From contig OY987300.1 of assembly GCA_963920635.1 (NCBI GenBank), forward strand, positions 60,736,915 to 60,800,914: a stretch of 64,000 nt of DNA, in the 5' to 3' direction. Below, one piece after another: positions 45,800-58,300 of the stretch; the first letter of the stretch is position 1; each line of letters begins with the position of its first letter. The notes beneath the pieces were generated by a model, which was given only the letters and a program-made list of their open reading frames with translations, was not told the origin of the DNA and searched no databases. Both the position numbers and the translations under genes were made by a program. The DNA comes from Pseudeuparius sepicola (Eukaryota > Arthropoda > Insecta > Coleoptera > Anthribidae).

Positions 45800-47060
45800 T
45801 AACGCGTTGATGAATGTTTGATGCAAGTGAAAAGTAGATCGAATTTTCCAAAAAACGGTGACTGACCAAACAAGTTATTATAAAAAGTTGCTCAGGAGAC
45901 CGATGTAACCTAGAAAACGCCTTTCCTTCGAATAGAAAGTGACATAAATAGTTACAAAATGGGACTTAGACGGATATTCGATGCAAGTGAAAAGTAGGCA
46001 GAATTTTTGAAAATCGGGACGGACCAAAAATTATTAAGTTGATCGGGAGGTTGAGATAACCTATGAAACGCCTTTCATTCGAATAGAATCTGACAAAAAA
46101 AAAATCCAAGAAAATTTTAGACGACTGTTTGCAAGTGAAAAGTATACAGATTTTTTTCGAAAACCGGCGACTGACAAAAAAAATATACTTATTAGAAAAT
46201 TTTGCTCGGGAGACCGAGGTAACCTAGAAAATGCCTCTCGTCCGAATATAATCTGAAATAAAATTCCATGATGGGGACTTAGGCGAATGTTTGATGCAAG
46301 TGAATAGTATAGACCGAATTCCCGAAAAAAACGCCATTCGTTTGAATATAATAAAAAAATCGAATAAGGAACGGGACTTATTAGACGAATATTTGATGCA
46401 AGTGGAAAAGTATAGATAGATTTTTTCGAGTGACTGATAAAAATAGTTAGTCGGAAGGCCCCCAGATAACATTGATATTTTGTTTGAACAAAATCTGAAA
46501 AAAAAACTAGACGTGACTTAGACGAATGTTTGCAAGTGAAAAAAAAAACAAAAAAATTATTAGAAAAGTTGACCGGAAGGTTTAACCTAGGAAACGCCTT
46601 TCATTCGAATAGAATATGACAAAAAAAAATCCGAGACGTGACTTAGACGAATGTTTGCAAGTGGAAAAAAAAAACAAAAAAATTATTAGAAAAGTTGATC
46701 GGAAGGTTTAACCTAGGAAACGCCTTTCAATCGAATAGAATATGACAAAAAAATCCGAGACGTGACTTAGACGAATGTTTGCAAGTGAAAAAGAAACAAA
46801 AAATTATTAGAAAAGTTGATTGGGAGGCCGAGGTAACCTAGGAAACACCTTTCATTCGAATAGAATGTAACAAAAAAAAATTCCAAGACGTGACTTAGAC
46901 GAATGTTTGCAAGTGAAAAGCATACAGATTTTTTTTTTCGAAAAACGGCGGCTGACTAAAAATTATTAGAAAAGTTGTTCGGGGCCGTGGTACCTAGGAA
47001 ACGCCTTTCATTCAAACAAAATGCGACAAAAAAAATTTAGACATAGATGAATAAGAATGC
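45800..47060. repeat. degenerate 100-170 bp tandem repeats in arm D (left)
   Basis: At least eight units share 'acttagacgaatgtttg', 'caagtgaaaagtata', 'ttattagaaaagttgatcgg', 'taacctaggaaacgcctttc' and 'attcgaatagaat'. Units vary in length through internal deletions. A single diverged copy lies at 36290-36440. Mirrored at 48450-49580. Open frames in it are not supported as coding. Confidence 0.8.
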
Positions 47061-47329
47061 AAGGACGATTGGAGTGATCTATAACCCTAAACAGAAGGGA
47101 GAAAATGCCCCTCAATAAGTCGAAATTTGTGTGTTTTCCATATGATTCAATGAGATTTTTACAAATTATTGGAAACTTAATGACGTGAGAAAAATAAAAC
47201 GTCCATTGTCTGCTCACATTTTAGGAAATTTATCACAATTTATTCTAATTAATAATACCCTTTGTTTATGGAATCCCTAGTTAGCCAATGTGTCATGAGT
47301 AAGTATATGACAGGTCAAATACGTATATA

Positions 47330-47640
47330 ATGTAAAGTAAAAATATAGTTAACAAGGCGTTAACGAGCATTGACAACATGTTAACGAACGAGGTGCTAAC
47401 AACGCGATAACTTAACTTTGACAACTCGTTAACGAAGCGTTGACGAGTGTGGACCCTCCAAATCTTAGGAGATACATTCGCAACCTTACACCGGATCACG
47501 CGTCACAAAGATGCTACCTTAAATTAATGCGTTGACAACTCGTTAATCCCAGGAGATACAATCGCAACTTACACCAGATCAAACTCAACTGTGGAATCCT
47601 GTGACGTCACAGAGATGCTACCTTACATTTCTTTTAGGTA
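47330..47640. repeat. GTTAAC-rich repeated segment near the palindrome centre
   Basis: Repeated 'cgttaacga', 'gacaactcgttaa', 'aggagatacatcgcaac'-type blocks in two diverged copies (about 47390-47520 and 47525-47635). Mirrored at 47865-48170. Confidence 0.6.
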
Positions 47641-47703
47641 GATAACCTAACCTAACATTATTGTCGCGGTGTCCAAGAGGTTAGCGACTGGTGAACCGAT
47701 TGC

Positions 47704-47799
47704 AATTGGATTTGGGAGAGGTGTATCATAGGCGGATTAAGTCAGTTTTGGATTTGGGAGAGGTGTATCAGAGGCGGATTAAGTCAGTTTTGCTCAATA
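47704..47799. repeat. 96-bp central spacer of the giant palindrome
   Basis: The only unpaired sequence at the centre. It consists chiefly of two direct copies of a 42-bp unit (47708-47749 and 47750-47791) starting 'ggatttgggagaggtgtatc', differing by one base. Arms resume as gaaccgattgc / gcaatcggttc on either side. Confidence 0.9.
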
Positions 47800-50700
47800 G
47801 CAATCGGTTCACCAGTCGCTAACCTCTTGGACACCGCGACAATAATGTTAGGTTAGGTTATCTACCTAAAAGAAATGTAAGGTAGCATCTCTGTGACGTC
47901 ACAGGATTCCACAGTTGAGTTTGATCTGGTGTAAGTTGCGATTGTATCTCCTGGGATTAACGAGTTGTCAACGCATTAATTTAAGGTAGCATCTTTGTGA
48001 CGCGTGATCCGGTGTAAGGTTGCGAATGTATCTCCTAAGATTTGGAGGGTCCACACTCGTCAACGCTTCGTTAACGAGTTGTCAAAGTTAAGTTATCGCG
48101 TTGTTAGCACCTCGTTCGTTAACATGTTGTCAATGCTCGTTAACGCCTTGTTAACTATATTTTTACTTTACATTATATACGTATTTGACCTGTCATATAC
48201 TTACTCATGACACATTGGCTAACTAGGGATTCCATAAACAAAGGGTATTATTAATTAGAATAAATTGTGATAAATTTCCTAAAATGTGAGCAGACAATGG
48301 ACGTTTTATTTTTCTCACGTCATTAAGTTTCCAATAATTTGTAAAAATCTCATTGAATCATATGGAAAACACACAAATTTCGACTTATTGAGGGGCATTT
48401 TCTCCCTTCTGTTTAGGGTTATAGATCACTCCAATCGTCCTTGCATTCTTATTCATCTATGTCTAAATTTTTTTTTTGTCGCATTTTGTTTGAATGAAAG
48501 GCGTTTCCTAGGTACCACGGCCCCGAACAACTTTTCTAATAAATTTTAGTCAGCCGCCGTTTTTCGAAAAAAAAAATCTGTATGCTTTTCACTTGCAAAC
48601 ATTCGTCTAAGTCACGTCTTGGAATTTTTTTTTTTGTTACATTCTATTCGAATGAAAGGTGTTTCCTAGGTTACCTCGGCCTCCCAATCAACTTTTCTAA
48701 TAATTTTTTGTTTCTTTTTCACTTGCAAACATTCGTCTAAGTCACGTCTCGGATTTTTTTTTGTCATATTCTATTCGAATGAAAGGCGTTTCCTAGGTTA
48801 AACCTTCCGGTCAACTTTTCTAATAATTTTTTTGTTTTTTTTTTCACTTGCAAACATTCGTCTAAGTCACGTCTAGTTTTTTTTTTCAGATTTTGTTCAA
48901 ACAAAATATCAATGTTATCTGGGGGCCTTCCGACTAACTATTTTTATCAGTCACTCGAAAAAATCTATCTATACTTTTCCACTTGCATCAAATATTCGTC
49001 TAATAAGTCCCGTTCCTTATTCGATTTTTTTATTATATTCAAACGAATGGCGTTTTTTTCGGGAATTCGGTCTATACTATTCACTTGCATCAAACATTCG
49101 CCTAAGTCCCCATCATGGAATTTTATTTCAGATTATATTCGGACGAGAGGCGTTTTCTAGGTTACCTCGGTCTCCCGAGCAAAATTTTCTAATAAGTATA
49201 TTTTTTTTGTCAGTCGCCGGTTTTCGAAAAAAATCTGTATACTTTTCACTTGCAAACAGTCGTCTAAAATTTTCTTGGATTTTTTTTGTCAGATTCTATT
49301 CGAATGAAAGGCGTTTCATAGGTTATCTCAACCTCCCGATCAACTTAATAATTTTTGCTCCGTCCCGATTTTCAAAAATTCTGCCTACTTTTCACTTGCA
49401 TCGAATATCCGTCTAAGTCCCATTTTGTAACTATTTATGTCACTTTCTATTCGAAGGAAAGGCGTTTTCTAGGTTACATCGGTCTCCTGAGCAACTTTTT
49501 ATAATAACTTGTTTGGTCAGTCACCGTTTTTTGGAAAATTCGATCTACTTTTCACTTGCATCAAACATTCATCAACGCGTTAACGAAATGTTAACCAAAA
49601 TCTAGTTACTACTTTCAATTTCATTAGACGTATTTTCTTAACAAATTTAAAAGCTTGTCTTTTGATCCCAAAACTATTACTACCCATAGTACCTTTGTGC
49701 CTATAGAACTGAGATAGCATTTGTTCAATTATTAGTATATCTTTCATGATATCCCATTTATTTGACTTACGAATTAGACGTATTTTCTCATCAAAATTAA
49801 AAGACAAAAGGTAGTTTTTGATTCCCAAACTTGTAAATTAGGCTACTTTTTTCTTGACCTGAATATTTCTCTGTTTTCGATACGTATTATAGGCTTACTA
49901 TCCACGGAAGTAAAGTCAACAGTGCGTTTTGTATTTTAGTTAGGAAACCCAATGTTATTCATTTTTATCCGTTTAAAATATCAAGGAATACCCCCAAAAG
50001 CTAGCAAACAGACTCTCAAAATGGGCAAACAGTCTATAAAAATTCCATTGAAAATCTCATTATTACTATAGTGCCTTTTTTATTAATCAGAAGTGTATTA
50101 TATGACTGAAAGTATTGTTTTTGGTGAAATTTTTATTAAATCGGGTTAAAATGAGCGATTTCTATGTTTGGAGGTTGTAAATCCTTGTAGGTAATACGCA
50201 AACATGATTCAAAAAGGAATCCAACTGACCATTATTAAACTACAACTTTTTGTCTAAAAAATTCAAAGAGTTTACGCTTCCAAGATAATAAGCTGTTACA
50301 AATAACTGTTGATAAAGTAGACATATTTTAACCACATTTACTAAACAATTGATGCCAATATTTTTGGATCTTTTAATTTACGACGCAATAATAAGGCTTT
50401 ACATAATGTCGAGAAAATAGTGAATTGTCACTTGCAATATTTTTGATTCTAGATAATCGAGAAAATTGTCGTTATTAAACCTAATTATTAAATTCAGTTC
50501 AAAGTCAACGCACAAGATTTTTGTATGTTATTTACTCTCAGCCTCGTTGTCTCAGAATTCCTATTTAAGATTTTTCCTCTATTACCCCAATTAGTAACTT
50601 ATTGAAACTGAATTTGCGTCATTTTCAGAGGACAAAAATCCCATGAAAATATGATTTTTTTAATTTTATAACGTTCAGTATTTTTTTTATTTTGGTTATA

Positions 50701-51108
50701 TAGTTACCACCTAGCTTGACCCAGTGAAACTGAATTTTACGCCATTTTCAGAGGATAAAAATCCGTTGAAAATATGATTTTTTAAATTTTATAACGTTCA
50801 GTATTTTTTATTTTGGTTATCTAGTAGCTTGACCCAGATGGAATTTTTCTTTTCATCAGATTCTGTTCTAACGGGAAGCGTTTATGATGTTGTCTCGGTC
50901 TATTGAACAACTATTCTAAAATAATCCAACCTGTATAAAACATAAAATGGGGCAGCCACATCACTACTTTTTTTGCCTTGTATATTTCCAAACTGGCTGT
51001 TAGATGTGTTTCTCACCTTAAAAAATTAAAACCAATATTTTTTTGGACCTCAAACTTGCAACACAATTAGGTTTCAAATCTCTGGCATATTTCTCATTTA
51101 TTTTATAT
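47800..51108. repeat. palindrome arm segment D (right)
   Basis: Inverted copy of 44268-47703, including the degenerate tandem repeats (48450-49580) and identical open frames on the opposite strand. No insertion in this copy. Confidence 0.9.
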
Positions 51109-51808
51109 ATATACGTAGGTATAAGTTTCATTGTTTAATAAAACCAACTCGGCACTTTTCACGTCCTATGCGTCGCACTTGCTTCAGTAGATTCTCGGTC
51201 GTGGCCACAAAGACTCTATCGAGGCGTTGTAATATATGAAAAGTCTGAGTTTCGTGTTTGTTTTTCTTTGGAAAGATGGAAGTGTATCAGTACCTACTTC
51301 AGTATAATAGATACGCGTAGTTCAGTGAAATTTTGGATTACGGCAGTATCTATCTATGGAATTTGAACGGTTACTGGTTGTTTTTCCCGTGAAAATGACT
51401 GTGCCGTTGGAAAAATGATGTTTGGTTATATCTCATCGCTCGGGGATGTTTATTCTACTGTCTGGGGCATTAGATGTAACCTGATTTCTTTTTATACATC
51501 ACCAAGAATCTTTTGGTGAGTTGTATTTTGTTTTCTTATCTCTAGGGTATTTTTGGTGGTGGCACCCTGTGTTTAAAAACTATACTTCGAAAAAACATCT
51601 TGTCTGATCCAATTTTATTATCATTTTCGTAAATGGGGTAAACAAATTAAACGTTAGCAATTATATTTGTATCAAAAATCCTTGCAAAACTGACAACGGG
51701 TTCTGCAACCAGTACCTATGATAATTGCATTACTTTTTCCTAGCTAAAAATATTTCCTTACATCTTCACCCCAATAAATTCAGTTTCGGCTATAATATCA
51801 AAATAATA
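51109..51808. repeat. palindrome arm segment C (right)
   Basis: Inverted copy of 40463-41207. Here C is directly continuous with D, showing the site before insertion of element B copy 2. Element E begins at its outer end. Confidence 0.85.
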
Positions 51809-52410
51809 TACAGGTTAACTATGACTTAGTACAAAAATTTTTACCACGTGCGCAGGGTGGCTTAAGAAAACATAGAAAAATATTTTTAGATTTTTTTTAC
51901 GATCTTTAAAAAAACGGGTAAAGACCCCTATTTTCCCTGTAAATCCCCGCCTTTAATGACGTCATCCAATTTGGCTTCTGAAGGTACTGACAGCTGAAGT
52001 GATTTTCCGCGGTGTTGCCGTTGATTTAGGAACGGTGAAAATACCTTTTTACTCAAACAAATTTAAAAAATACATAAATAACAATCGATTTGAATCTGTA
52101 CAGATGCAGCGCTATTAGATTCCCCTTACCTTAGCTCGTATCCGGACCGGTTCCTACTCTCGCGGAAAGCTCATTACCGCGACACCACAAGCCGTCTCCC
52201 TTAATACCCCCGGAGCTCCTCTGATGAATTCTTGTCCACCATCTAACCTCTTCTGAAGCATAGATAAAGGATTTATTGTTCTGAAGCCTCGGCGGTATGA
52301 ATTAAGCGACGTATCGGCCCGGTCGAGTCTATGAAACGTTTTTTCGACTGCTCCGCGTTGCCCCGTTCGTCATTTCATAACTTCCTAGCTAGGCAACTAA
52401 CTGTACATAC

Positions 52411-53392
52411 AAGGTTTGTTCCAACAGGGCCAATAACCGTGCTCAAGCACGTTCAGCGCATGCGCACTACCCCACTGGCTGTTCCAACTGAATTATGTAC
52501 CTACCGACACGGGACGATACACGCACTGTTCCAGCCGATTTATGGATCATTTGTGTATCGTCCTTGTACGATAAAAACGGTGCCTGGTCTAAAGCAATAA
52601 CCGCGTGTACTGACATGCGCAGTGTATGGTCGTGTGACAGAGATAAACATTAACATCATATTTTTGTTTTTACGTAGATAGGTTTAAATCGATGGCTGGG
52701 ATCGTGTTTTTTATTTCTTGTTGGTTTTTGGCTTGTTGGGTAGGGCGGGGAATCGTTGAACAATTTTTCCGTTCCATCTGAAATTTTCTTTGGGATCATT
52801 TGTTCCAACTCGAATTTACGTACCGTCACAGAACTGTACATGAACTAGATGATAACCCTTAAAGAACGCATGCGCTAGTTTTGCACCGTTCATGTGCGAT
52901 CCCAAAGAAAATTTCAGATGGAACGGATTGTGAATCAAATCGACCAAATCACGTTTTGCGACCGCACCTAACCTGCGTGTTTAATATGTGGCTAACCGAA
53001 TGTTCGGTGGGCTAACCTCACTCTTCACTCTAAAAAATTATTGTTCAACGATTCCCCGCCCTACCCAACAAGCCAAAAACCAACAAGAAATAAAAAACAC
53101 GATCCCAGCCATCGATTTAAAACCATCTACGTAAAAACAAAAATATGAGGTTATTGTTTATCTCTGTCACATGACTACATTGCGCATGTCAGTACAACGC
53201 GGTTATTGCTTTAGACCAGGCACCGTTTTTATCGTACAAGGACGATACACAAATGATCCATAAATCGGCTGGAACAGTGCGTGTATCGTCCCGTGTCGGT
53301 AGGTACATAATTCAGTTGGAACAGCCAGCGGGGTAGTGCGCATGCGCTGAACGTGCTTGAGCACGGTTATTGGCCCTGTTGGAACAAACCTT
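52411..53392. mobile_element. 0.98-kb foldback element F nested in E
   Basis: aaggtttgttccaacagggc at 52411 is inverted at 53373-53392. The arms run about 390 bp, ending near 52800, with a loop of about 100-200 bp around 52900-53030. Short motifs 'aagcacgttcagcgcatgcg' and 'cccgccctacccaacaagcc' are matched in both arms. The open frames 52331-52600 and 53203-53397 are the same arm sequence read on opposite strands and are not coding. No clear target duplication was found. Confidence 0.8.
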
Positions 53393-53499
53393 TTCAAGTT
53401 TGGCTAGTAGCCGACGGAGGGCATTTGCGAATGTAACATGGCGTTATTTCCCAGTTTTGTCTTGATTTTCGCGGCAAATCGTTCAGCGTCTTTGTGAAA

Positions 53500-54818
53500 A
53501 TGCCGGAGTATTCGAACGCCGAGTTAACGGACATGGTTATAATGTACGGGAGATGCGATGAAAGTGCACATCGAGCTGCAGCAGAATACCGTATTCGTTT
53601 TCCTAACAGGGCAAATATGCCTAACCCACGTACTTTCGTGAACATTGTACAACGTATGCGAAACACTGGTGTTTTGCAAGCTCGAAGGGGTGAGCCTGGA
53701 GGGCAAATGAACATGGACGATGTTGAGTCAGTGCTTGATTTGGTGGAAGAGCAACCTTCCATAAGCACTACAGCTATTGCAAGGAGATTGGGAATATCTC
53801 AGAACAAGGCAAGTAAAATAAAACCAATAAAACTGACTTCTACCAAAGACTATCCCATGTGATGGGATTGTCTTTGCTTGCACCTAATACCTACATAAAA
53901 TTTAAAATGTAACAATACAATTATTTACAGGCATGGAGGATTCTAAGGGAAAACGGCCTTCACCCTTATCACATACAAAAGGTCCAAGCATTAGAAGCAA
54001 ATGATTTTCCGGTGAGAATGACCTACTGCACTTGGCTACGTGATCGAATCGCCCAAGACCCAAACTTTGTTTTCAACATTCTTTGGACAGACGAATGCTG
54101 CTTCACACGTGCTGGGGTTTTAAACACGTATGTAAATTTTTACTTACTTATAGCTTTCTCTCCTCCATATTATATTTTTTATTTATTATAAAATTGGCTA
54201 TGTCAATCCTAACGCCTTCGCCAAAATTGTGAATATTTCTAATTTTTGTTTTTTTTTTTTAGACACAACAGCCATATTTGGTCCGATGAGAACCCACATG
54301 CTGTTCGGCGGTTTAATTTCCAACGTCGGTTTTCCATCAATGTTTGGGCTGGAGTTTATGGAGATCGATTAATTGGACCATACATTCTACCGGAAAATTT
54401 AAACGCTGAACGATACTTGTATTTTCTGACAAATGTTTTGTTTGATAATTTGCCACTACAAGTACTGCATGACATGTGGTTTATGCACGATGGTGCACCA
54501 GCCCATTTTGCGAGACCTGTTCGTGCACTTTTAGACGACCAATGCCCCAACCGTTGGATCGGAAGAGGAGGGCCCATTGCATGGCCGCCGCGATCACCAG
54601 ACTTGAATCCAATGGATTTTTGTATTTGGGGATTCATGAAGGCGATTGTGTACGAGCAGGAAATCGACAACGAGCAGCAGTTACGTGAACGAATTGAAGG
54701 TGCAGCTGTTCAAATCCGGAATAATCATGGACTTTTTGCACGTATCCGGACTTCTTTAGTTAACCGAGTGAATTTGTGCATCGAAGTTAACGGCGGCCTC
54801 TTTGAACAGCTACTGTAG
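53500..54818 (+). CDS. DD41D mariner-family transposase, intact
   Basis: Exons 53500-53808, 53931-54127 and 54263-54818 join to 353 codons without a stop. Residues 1-60 (MPEYSNAELTDMVIMYGR..., PNPRTFVNIVQRMR) are a DUF4817-type helix-turn-helix; 70-115 form a second helix-turn-helix (VESVLDLVEEQPSIS, ARRLGISQNK, AWRILRENGLHPYH). The catalytic triad is Asp157 (LWTDECCF), Asp245 (FMHDGAPAHF) and Asp287 (SPDLNPMDF), with 41 residues between the last two. DD41D is the spacing of the rosa group, described from Ceratitis rosa. The first intron begins GC (AAG|GCAAGT) and ends AG; the second is GT-AG with a long T tract. The start is the ATG at 53500; the next element boundaries enclose it. No damage is seen, so it could be active. 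Confidence 0.85.
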
Positions 54819-55389
54819 TGCTTTGCATGTGCATTTGTGCAATGTGTGCTAGTGCAGTTGTGATTTTTCGGTTACCCTTCGGGGTTTTCCTGGCGGAGGG
54901 GATCTACCTCGTCGTGGTCGTCAGGCTGAGTACCTCGCTTCAAACAAAAGGAATAGCAGAGGGAAACCAAGAGATCCCCAACAGATTTAAAAAATGTGAA
55001 TGTTGTGTTGTGTGACTTTTAATGTAAAAAAGCAAGAAAACAGAAAATGGTGCAAACAATCCTGGAAATGTCAGTAAGGTAGGTGTTTCATAGGCATTCT
55101 ACATGTTCCTCAGAAAGTAATCGTTTTTAAAAGGAAATCGAAATTTTGTGGTGAATCCTCGGATAAATTGATAGACGTGGCAACGCCGCGCTATTGACAT
55201 ATGCGAAATTTTTAGACATGTCGCGCGGGCGTCCATAGGCGGCGTTTTTTGAGGGGTTTAATACAATTTGAAAAAAAAAATTTTTAGGCTTAAGACAAAT
55301 GTTAGAAAATTTTTGAAAATTTATTTTAGCAAGTCTAATTTTTCTTTATCTGCCATAAAAATTTTTGTACTAAGTGATAGTTAACCCTG
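54819..55389. other. 3' non-coding part of element E
   Basis: Follows the transposase stop. An open frame of 65 codons (54818-55015) has no motif. GC-rich 'gtggcaacgccgcgctattg' lies near 55170, then the right TIR. Confidence 0.5.
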
Positions 55390-55391
55390 TA

Positions 55392-58300
55392 TTTATATAT
55401 ATTTTTTTACTTATTTCCGACTCGCTATTTAGTGGTGGTTTATAAGGTACAAAGTTTTCAATTATTATTTTCACTGAATATTGGGACCAGGTTTTGTTTT
55501 TAAATGATAACTGGTAAACTAAATCGCCAGAAATAAATATATTTTTTGATCAACATGTTTGAGCTCATATATCTATTCTTAATATTTTGCGTGCCGCATG
55601 TTTGTATGACATTATGTTAACGTTTAGCCATGAATTTTAAGCAAGTCTGGTGCTTTTATTAAACGGCTTACAACCCTCTCTAGTACGTGCAGTTTAGTGA
55701 AAGTTAGATTAATGTCTCTCATATCGAGTCCAGTCCAATTTTCTTGCTAGATCTATCATCAATGAAAACGTATAATTCAAAATGAAAATGTTTGGAGATT
55801 GAGCCGATATGATATTTTCTAGTCCAGAGGATACCGCCACCTCGAGCGATCACGCGGGCTATGCGAAAATTTAGTCTATACTTTCACATACATCAAACTT
55901 TATTTATTCATCTAAGCCCCGTCATGGATTTTTTTACTCCTTATTAAGCAGAACGCATTTTTCATAGGACACGCTAACGGTGACATCGACGGTTATATTA
56001 TGACATCAGCGTATTTTCTAATAATAGTTGATTTTTGGCACCCCGGTTTTTAGAACCTCTAGCAACAATTTTCAGTTTAGCTTTCTACATTATCAAAAAA
56101 AAACCATGATTTATACTATATTTAGAAGGGGGTTGTTGTATGTTCGATATTTTATTCATTAAAAATGTTGTATTTCCAGGGTAAAATTGGTTGAACTTCT
56201 TAGGGACGTATGTTGAATTTTTCACGCCTGGTTTTAATGCGGCAAATTATCATTCGCATTTTAAACGAATTTGATAGCGTAAATAGCTTTGGACTTACAA
56301 TTGCAGTATTTCTTTTTATTCCTAGAAATCAACAAAATTTCGGGGTTAAACAGTTGACCGACAAGTTTTTTTTACTTTGAACGTACATGTTGATTATGCC
56401 TGGTTTGAAATTTTCATCCGTACTGTACCGGGGGATTTTAGATTCTATGCTATGGAAGTATGATTTACAGGGTTTTTTTAGATTCTACATCAACTGGGTC
56501 ACACGTGTCCCTAAGGACAAAGGTCAAACCTCGAGCAGTAGCCACTTTGCACGTTTTGTTTTTGTCGAGCGATCACGTGGGGTGGGCATTTTTTTAAACA
56601 TTTTATGAGTGTAGTTTCAATCGTGATCGAGCGATTACAAGAGCTAAAAATCCAAATTTGTGGGATGGGCAATGAATAAAATAACAACTTAGATACGCGA
56701 TTAAATATTTTAATATACAAGATCCCACGAACATTTTATCTGTTTTGTATACTTTTTCATCGGTGACGGGTACCCATAACTTTTTTATTTGCTGAATACT
56801 GATACAATTATTTTGCGTAGACTCCTGTCGATAGTATCAAATGTTTATTACCTTTACCTAAAGAAATTAATATCCATGTCCATAATCTAATTGTTTTGCG
56901 CTTCATATTGTATTTGCTACTGCGGCATCCCAAGTCTGCCGCTTTAGTAGGTACCGAATTCACAGTAATAAAACTGTAAAGAACGAGCGAGTTTTGTTTG
57001 TGTACGAAGTGTTGAGATATATTACCCATGTAACATAATATCCCATTCAAATTCGAACTATATGGGGCTTAAATATTTTATAATATTCTAATATATACTT
57101 ATATGGTTACGTTATCTGTGCTTATATATAAAAGTGTGTGAAAAAAATCTTATTGGACATTCTATTTTTATCTAAGTAGAGAGAATTGTTTTTAGGTCGT
57201 CAACCTGTCCTGACAAGTTCCGGCTAGCGGATGTGAGTCATCCACCTTGCGCCCGGCTGCGATGCATTCGCAGAAATACTACTGTTGGGTGGTTTGGCGT
57301 TGGAATGATGGTTATTGTCCGGGTATTTTAGTGTTAATAGTAATTTTTTTAATTTAATCGGAGCCTGCGGTACACATCATTAAAGGGACCTGCTGAGTCT
57401 ACAGAGACCGGCGAGGCCTGCGGGAGCCAGCGGAGCCCTGCTACAACAGCGCGTCGAGATTACCACACTGCCAAGCATTTCCTAGAATTTTACTTAAATG
57501 CCGAGTGTTTGGCTTTGGAATGTGGGCTAAGGTTCGAATCCTGTATGGAACATATACCAGATGAAACCATAGGCCCCTAAACACACTTTTAAAACCTGAT
57601 TTGTTGAACCTATCGAAAATTAGTAATCAACAATTGTTTGTATATTTTTAGGTCACTCTCATTAATACCTTGTGGTTTGTTCTTCAAAAGCAGTTGAGAC
57701 AGACCTGGTGTAAGGGTAATTTTGATCTCCAATACATAATACGTTATCTTCAACAGTTACTGGTATTTGTCCCATGACTAATCCGTCATTGGTGTGTTGG
57801 ATACCATAACTCCTAGGTTCAATCTCAAGTGACAAAAACATGTCTTTAACTGAGAGTGATTGTATTATCAAAGACGATCTTTCGATCACAGAGCATCGAT
57901 CACGGATAATTTCCTTTTATGCTCTCCCCGAGGCAAATTTTTTCACAGGGATATCCAAGACCATTTATGGTATTCCATGGTTTTCGATAGTATTCCATGG
58001 TCTTTGATGGTATTTCATGGTATTCGATGGTATTCCATGGTACTCGATGGTATTCAATTGTATGTCGCTTTTTCAAGTCGTCTAGTCGTTTTTCAGAATC
58101 GTCTAGTCGTTTTCCAGAATCGTTTAGTCGTTTTCAGAGTCGTTTAGTCGTTTTTTCCGAATCGTCTAGTCGTTTTTCGAATCGTCTAGTCGTTTTTACG
58201 AGTCGTCTAGTCGTTTTTTAGAGTCGTTTAGACGTTTTTAGAGTCGTTTTTATAGTCGCTTAGACGCTATAAGCTTTTTCTTGGTAGGATAATGGACAGT

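Larger units (their letters stand above)
51811..55389 (+). mobile_element. DD41D (rosa-like) mariner element E, 3.58 kb
   Basis: The left end caggttaactatgacttagt at 51811 and the right end, inverted, CAGGGTTAACTATCACTTAG at 55389 share the continuing 'tacaaaaatttttaycac'-like TIR. TA duplicates flank it at 51809 and 55390. It carries one intact transposase gene and a 0.98-kb foldback insertion. It is absent from the homologous point in the left palindrome arm. The terminal sequence resembles that of element B (CAGGGTGTAACTTTGATAAG, then TACAGAAATTTTAA), so B may be a non-autonomous partner. Confidence 0.85.

Noticed and set aside
52331..53397. ORFs of 89 and 64 aa with identical C-terminal sequence
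   Set aside because: They are the two arms of foldback element F read on opposite strands.
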